Positions 59,401 to 64,000 of a DNA stretch of 64,000 nt are shown here, piece by piece. Origin of the DNA: Crossaster papposus. Its lineage: Eukaryota > Echinodermata > Asteroidea > Velatida > Solasteridae. The notes under the pieces are model-generated. The model saw only the letters and a list, made by a program, of their open reading frames with translations. It did not search any database and had not been told where the DNA came from. The stretch spans positions 682,001-746,000 of the forward strand of contig JBAIAA010000349.1 of NCBI GenBank assembly GCA_037893245.1, in the 5' to 3' direction. Each line of letters begins with the position of its first letter. The first letter of the stretch is position 1. The position numbers and the translations under genes are program-made.

Positions 59401-62400
59401 GATTGCTGCATCTGATACGACACCTTGAACTTCTTTAAATAGGAAGGGGCGAATCCTTGTGTGATAACACCTGACAACAAGGTACTCTGAACGAGGTCCA
59501 CTTGAATCCAGGCACCCACGGCGGGGCTATGTACAAAGAGTCAAGGGAGGAAAGGAACCATTATATTTGATACACATACGAGAATCGAATGTGGGTCGAG
59601 AAAAACATCACCTGATCCGACTACCTATCGTCGTTATAATAAGCGAGGCTTTTAAGTCTTATAAGTTACAACAAGCGTGCCGGTAATACCCAGCCCGCTT
59701 TTAGACTGAGGGACTCCCCCTTAGTCTCATATACCTATACACTCCCATAAAAACCTTTAAAAAATCCTGAAAAACCACAACATTCCGCAAGCACAATGAC
59801 CGCCACAAAAGAGAGAGGGGGGGGGGGTACTCATATCTTGCTTCATAATATGATCTATTATGGTAGCATAGAATGTTTTACGCAACAAGTACGACAGTAT
59901 TAAATTTGATGGGTACATAAGAAGAAAATGAAATGTCGTTCTAAGCAACTTACGTGGTAGAGTGGTTAGAGAGAGACAATAGTGTTCAGAAGGTTTGTGG
60001 TTGGAATCCGTCCATAACCCCTTTTTAATATCCTGCAAGCATTTGTATCGTCGAAGTTGTTCTTTTTCAAGGAAAAAATGTCACTTGTTTGCGTGGTGTT
60101 GAAATCTGCCGGCCTCGCTTATACACCAAGCGCGATATGAGACTGGGCCTACGACCATTGAAATGAAAATAACTTCGCTCCGCAACATCGTGTCATAACA
60201 ATTGAGGTATCGAAATACGCAGAGCAAAATTATGCAATTAGTTATTTGCTTCATTTAATCCATACCCTTTCGGGTCGTTAATTATTGCCTCATTTTTAAG
60301 TGTCTCCATACTTTTTGTGATGAGTTTATATTACCGGCACGCTTGTAACATGACATTATGACGTAAACAAAACTAACTCCAGTTTGCGCCTTAAATATTT
60401 TAACATCACCGAGCCGAGGCACAGGATTATGTTTAACGAAACTCGATCCGAGGCGGGTTCAAGCCGATAGTACTGGGAAACACACCCATGCATTTCCGGC
60501 CTTGCTCGCTGCTGACAGAAATTTTCGGCTTTTCTCGTGACGTGTTTATGCGTCCCGGCGCGAATTGGTTAACGACAGTGGGTAGTCAGATTGGCTACGA
60601 AACAAATCGCCTACATGTATAATCACCAATTTGTGTTTTATATTATCTTTTGTTTTTGTTTGTTCTCACTCCTCTGGTTTTCCCTGTCTATTTTCCTCAA
60701 CCCCCACCCCCCCCCCCCCCCCCCTCCTCCACATTACTCCTATCCATACTTCTTTGTTAGTTCTTCCCTTTGATCTCCACCCTGGACCCCCTTCCTTGTG
60801 GTTTTACCCTTTCTGTTTTTGTTCCTACCCTGCCTTTGATCCTACCCACACTGACCTTACCCTTTAATCCCTCAGCCTAATCCTCCTTTTGTTGTTTGTT
60901 CCATTGAACTTTGGGCTTTTCCTTGTGTTTCTTCAGCATCCATAATGTGCATCATGCTGTATGTTGCCCTATATATGTTTGTTTCTTGTACACAGCCATT
61001 TAGTCTCTGAAAAAGATCTTGATAAGATCGAAATATTAGGCCCTCTTAACTTATTTGATTTTTATATTATCTGGTACACTATCGGCAATTACATCTCATA
61101 TTAAAATGTAAAAAATGTGTAATGTAAGACTGATGAAATTATAAAACAATACAGTGATTAAATAGGCGGCTCTTCTGAGCCGCATTATGTATCCTCAACG
61201 CGAATCAATTTGAAGGTTCCATTGTAACATTTAATACGCAAGTTCAGTTGCTTGAATATATTTAAAAATAGATTTTTTGTTTTCAATAAAAACAAAGCCA
61301 TGGTGGCAATTAGATGATTATTAAACAATTCGGGAGCGTTTTGTGGCATTATAATAATGGAATTGTGGTGTGGAATTGCAGTAAAGGCATCAGCCATGTG
61401 TGGTATTTCCCTTTGATACCTACTTAGATGGTAACCAAGAGTAGTCATTGTTGGGGCGTGCCTCGTGGGCAGAGTAATCGTCGGACTCAACACTGGATGC
61501 CGTGATGCGATCATCTTCGATTGTCCCATCCTCCATTCCGAGAGGCTGTGGACTTAAACACTCTGTTGGTAACAAACCAGAAAACAAACTAAAGTGTTAC
61601 TGATATTGATACTGAAAGATACTGATATGGTTCGAAATTGTGAGGTGATCATATACTTGTCGGATAGAAAGCAGAATCCTGGCGGCACGTTTCATCTTAC
61701 AAACCTTCAAAAATCCAAACCCCTCAAATTGGACTTTAAGTGGTATTTTTTAATTTGAATTTTTTTTTAAGGAATGAGACCATGCACCAACGTATTTTTT
61801 TAATGGAGGGTTCAATCTCGATTCAATATAACCATTTGACCGATCTTATATAGTTTTTCTCGGATATTTTAAAACATTTTTTATTCAAATTCACCAACTC
61901 TTACATTCTGTTTCGTTCGAGAAAAAAAAATCACAAGCTTTTACCAAACCAATTTAGTAGCTTACCTTTCAATTTCAAATTTTGGTCACCCTATTTAAAC
62001 ATTGTTTTGGGAATATTGGTCATTACAGATCAAATTCGTCTAAGCTGTTGCAGAAAGGCAGCATTCGGTGATCGAATTCGTCTGGTATCAATCAATTTAA
62101 AACTCATATAAGTTAAATAAATTAGTACATGTATGATGTGTGCTTGAGTGAAGCACCATCAGACAATTTTTTTTCTTTTTTTCACCGACGAAATTAAATG
62201 CGAGAGTTAGTGAAATTGAATGATTTTTTTGTTTAAATATCCAGGAAAACCTGAACACATGCATATATGTCGCACAGTCGGTATGGGAGATCGCACGGCG
62301 ACTTACCGGTTGGGGTAGGTTCACTCTTTCCCGGGGAACGCTTCCGTATCTCTCGCATAACTTGCTTCATCCAGTGATCTGGATTATCAGGATCAGGTTC

Positions 62401-62456
62401 CGGCGGGGGACCGAAGTAACACGTCCTCTGCTCACTTGACACACCAACTAAGAACC
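53247..62456 (-). CDS. Secreted F5/8 type C (discoidin) protein, gene B (5' exon outside window)
   Basis: Paralogue of gene A. Four exons fit with correct phases: 62456-62307, 61562-61424, 59526-59358 and 53402-53247 (stop TAA at 53249-53247). The signal-peptide exon should lie to the right of base 64000. The domain reads ECLSPQPLGMEDGTIEDD, ITASS, SWLPSNPAVGAWIQVDL, SGVITQG, YVTDGEGN, TNMFDES and QFELLGC. Compared with A, changes cluster after TASS, after ITQG (FAPSYLK for RLDVYVT) and before FELLGC (EVEAFGWLQ for DYSQYFAILR). Exon 2 has Ser in place of one Cys (KRSPG for KRCPG), leaving an unpaired Cys in the linker. Introns carry the 49-bp minisatellite, a palindrome cluster and a lone Penelope terminal repeat. 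Confidence 0.85.
53496..53519. repeat. (AT)n microsatellite
   Basis: A run of alternating A and T at the place where A carries the 11338-11754 TIR element. AT runs are favoured targets for several transposons. Confidence 0.8.
53735..54010 (+). CDS. Open frame of about 91 codons, unknown
   Basis: MDRNQIVHIEVINDQQTYCG starts at 53735 and runs to a stop at 54008-54010 with balanced composition (LIDPRTPTNAYYHTQIFLAL, LEAVRLVEIYHRYG). It lies on the plus strand inside intron 4 of gene B, directly left of the minisatellite. The A copy is deleted and frame-broken. I recognise no family. It could be a captured gene fragment, part of the repeat-bearing element, or an exon. Confidence 0.35.
   Translation: MDRNQIVHIEVINDQQTYCGGTTSAGRPPGIDLIDPRTPTNAYYHTQIFLALPEDERLSRRKWGQFTNSGLSLEAVRLVEIYHRYGTEGVT
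54135..56540. repeat. 49-bp minisatellite, B array (about 48 copies)
   Basis: Same unit as the A array, but richer in GCATCAC and AATTAGTCC variants. The leader (CAATTATCTTTCTAAGCAAT) occurs at about 54140 and 54296. A block of about 450-470 bp with the same order of variants recurs internally (compare 54590-55060 with 55190-55660). Flanks match the A array, so the repeat existed before the segment copied and each array then changed on its own. Confidence 0.95.
56870..59140. mobile_element. Cluster of palindromic units (B only)
   Basis: At least five related units of about 0.4-0.5 kb in alternating orientation. The central pair forms a palindrome with arms of about 590 bp (57525-58090 and 58139-58706) and a loop of about 50 bases. 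A smaller pair is centred near 57280. Landmarks are GATTTGCATAAATCGTTAATC, CATATAAGTGACTGAATAA and CAGCAAACA. The outer ends also mirror each other (TTTTGTTTTGTTGACCTC and GAAGTCAACAAAACAAAA). No coding frame. Sits in intron 4 of gene B, where A has unrelated sequence. Confidence 0.85.
59358..59526 (-). CDS. Gene B exon 4: middle third of F5/8C domain
   Basis: 169 bp (one codon longer than A, in PAVGAW versus PDGAW). Acceptor GTACATAG|C and donor ATCAAG|GTAAAT. The patch after ITQG is FAPSYLK. Confidence 0.85.
59937..60020 (+). repeat. tRNA-derived SINE head, B copy
   Basis: Partner of 21012-21100, with GTGGTAGAGTGGTTAGA and a mutated B box (GGTTGGAATCC). Confidence 0.5.
60155..60330. mobile_element. 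Half of the foldback element found at 21442-21907
   Basis: Only the right arm is present, ending ACTTTTTGTGATGAG. The junction on the left (GAGACTGGGCCTACGACCATTG) shows that the left arm and part of the poly-C tract are missing. Confidence 0.7.
60649..61059 (+). repeat. Solitary Penelope terminal repeat, 13-bp target duplication (B only)
   Basis: About 410 bp matching the PLE terminal repeats of A but in the opposite orientation, flanked by TTTTATATTATCT at 60636-60648 and 61060-61072. Segment A has the single uninterrupted site near 22235. So it is an independent insertion, either a truncated PLE or a terminal-repeat-only copy. Confidence 0.8.
61424..61562 (-). CDS. Gene B exon 3: N-terminal third of F5/8C domain
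   Basis: 139 bp, as in A. Acceptor TTACCAACAG|AG and donor AA|GTAGGT. Joining AA to the next exon's C makes Asn and gives WLPSN, the form usual in this family. No truncated extra copy upstream, unlike A. Confidence 0.85.
62307..62456 (-). CDS. Gene B exon 2: linker
   Basis: 150 bp, as in A. Acceptor AATTAAAG|GG and donor ACCG|GTAAGT. GPPPEPDPDNPDHW is kept, but the second linker Cys is Ser. It starts in the phase expected after a signal-peptide exon ending in one base. Confidence 0.8.
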
Positions 62457-62619
62457 CTTTAATTTTAATGAAACGTGAACAAAGCCTTAGAACAATGGTT
62501 TGGTTAAATATTGTTTGCATGAGGGTGCAGAATTTGTCTCGACAGATAGTGTTCAACGTTGCTTCGATGCAGTTAAGGAGCTTATGATAATCGCTTAAAG
62601 CGTCACACTTCAGTTATTC

Positions 62620-63480
62620 GACCCAACATGCCTTTTGTCGTGGCAACCGACGCTTCATCAGCGCAAGACATTGGTGCTGTACTAATACACGTTAAGGACA
62701 ACCACGAGTTCCCCGTTGCCTTTGCATCGCAAACTCTCTCTTCTGCAAAGCGTAACTATGGTGGCCCTGAAGGGACTACAAATTTCACGACTTTCTTCAA
62801 AGTCGCGAATATTGACGTCAATATTGACGTCAATATTCACGATCTGCGTAGTGGATTCAGGGCCACCATACGTAACTACTCAGTGGGTAAGAAAGAAGCC
62901 CTAGCCTGTATGTGGGCTTAGAGAAATGGTTTCAATACCTATGGGGTTGGCACTTCGTATTTTGCACTGATCACCAATCGCTCACAACGCTACTTTCGTC
63001 TCGGGGATGAGTTCGCCAATCTATACAAATTGCACGTTGGGCAACACGCATGATGCGGTTTAATTACACAGTGAAATATCGCGCTGGAAGTCTGTTCAAC
63101 CTAAAAAAACTGCAGGCAGTGACCAAGGTGAAATATACCATAGTCCTATACCTCCTCTTCGCCGATGACTGTGCCCTAAACGCCAGGTCAGAGGAAGAGA
63201 TGCAGCATGATGTCGACTGCTTCTCCTGTGACAATTTCGGTTTTACAATCAGCACCAAGAAGACTGACATTATGCATCAACCTGCACCTGGCAAGCCATA
63301 CAAAGAACCCCACGTCACAGTGAAAAGGCAGAATATAACGGGTGTCGAGAACTTCACCTATCACGCGTATAATGTCGACACTGAGATTGGCAACATAATT
63401 GCTAATGCCAGCATTGCCTTCGAAAGAGTTTACCAGGGCCCAATTTCTTGGTTCTGCTAACCAAAGAACCCGCGTTTACG
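62620..63480 (+). pseudogene. Ty3/gypsy RNase H fused to LINE RT fragment (B copy)
   Basis: RNase H start MPFVVATDASSAQDIGAVLI and VAFASQTLSSAKRNY, interrupted by a MITE, then YSVGKKEALACMW. From about 63135 it becomes a non-LTR RT: LLFADDCALNARSEEEM (catalytic ADD kept), FGFTISTKKTDIMHQPA, then IIANASIAFERV to a stop near 63460. Two different retroelement classes are joined at the same point as in A. Confidence 0.75.
62757..62870. mobile_element. MITE inside RNase H (B only), TGGTGGCCCTGAA ends
   Basis: The ends TATGGTGGCCCTGAA are inverted. CGTAAC (or CGTAACTA) is duplicated on both sides (62751 and 62871), splitting the RNY-S codons of RNase H. A 6-8 bp duplication suits hAT- or related DNA elements. 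Same family as 35853-36010. Confidence 0.8.
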
Positions 63481-64000
63481 GTTAACATCTGAAAAACTTG
63501 CGCGCATTTGCTCAATGGCACGCTGAACGTAGCTTTCATCACGCAAAACGTCAGACAAATCCAGGCTGTTCCTCCAAACTTTACGCTGTTCACGAAAGGT
63601 GGTGTGTGGTTTTAACCCACCTCGCGCGGCATTTTAAACTTGAAACAATTCCCTTTCAAGTAGGGATATTTGTCAAACCATTTATATCCGAGCCTTAAAA
63701 ATTGGTTCAAAGGCCAACAAAGTGTCTTTCCTATAGAGGTCAACACAAATTTCCCATTTTTCCGCGAGTCGTCTCACAAAATCGAACAGCACCATCGTTT
63801 AAAGCCCCCCTGCGGTTTCACCTCGCACGCAAGATTAAGCCTTATGGTATGTTCTTTCATTTGATATAATAGTTTCTATTGGTAGAGAGGCCTTAGGGCT
63901 TTTTTTGAGTCCATTCATTGTATCCCTCTCTAAAAAGGCGGTGACCTCTATAATTTATGCTAAGTGGACAATAGTCTGGTAGCTGAATTTTCTCATAATA
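63481..64000. other. Right edge, no gene seen
   Basis: No exon or element could be supported. The signal-peptide exon of gene B is expected further right. Confidence 0.4.

Overview
This window is metazoan genomic DNA. It has GT-AG introns with phase-matched exons, an F5/8 type C (discoidin) gene, non-LTR, Penelope-like and Ty3/gypsy retroelements, many MITE or foldback elements and large satellite blocks. There is no bacterial operon structure. The mix suggests a marine invertebrate, such as a lancelet, other invertebrate deuterostome or cnidarian, but the species cannot be fixed from sequence alone.

Layout. 1-220 is a 21-bp tandem array. 1955-2890 holds two phase-matched exons of an unrecognised gene. 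From about 3.53 kb a long segment (A, to about 24.1 kb) recurs in the same orientation and order as segment B (about 44.02 to 63.4 kb), offset by about 40 kb. Each copy holds, left to right: a broken AIG1-type GTPase fragment (+), a degenerate LINE end, several kb of non-coding DNA, the last exon of a discoidin gene (-), a 49-bp minisatellite of 2.3-2.7 kb, two further discoidin exons, an N-terminal exon, and an RNase H/LINE chimera. Between the segments lie the rest of gene A's first intron (with a decayed Ty3/gypsy element at 25-29.5 kb), its signal-peptide exon at 30.6 kb, AT-rich DNA with foldback elements, a pure 2,540-bp (AACTC)n array, and a 3.1-kb inverted repeat ending where segment B begins.

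The main gene result is a pair of minus-strand discoidin genes that can be assembled exon by exon with correct phases. Gene A is complete (5 exons over 19.5 kb, about 217 residues: signal peptide, short acidic/proline stretch, one F5/8C domain). Gene B has four matching exons, and its signal-peptide exon would lie beyond the right edge. Introns of the two copies align closely by eye, yet the exons differ by clusters of amino-acid changes in three short patches, one per domain exon, set in nearly unchanged sequence. That suggests diversifying selection on binding loops, as expected of a recognition protein. It is the observation I would follow first.

The A/B pair also works as a clock for mobile DNA, because empty and filled sites can be compared directly: a Penelope-like element only in A (5-bp target duplication), a lone Penelope terminal repeat only in B (13-bp duplication), LINEs at different places in each, and several MITEs. 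An unresolved caution is that the two segments could be two divergent haplotypes joined in assembly rather than true tandem paralogs.
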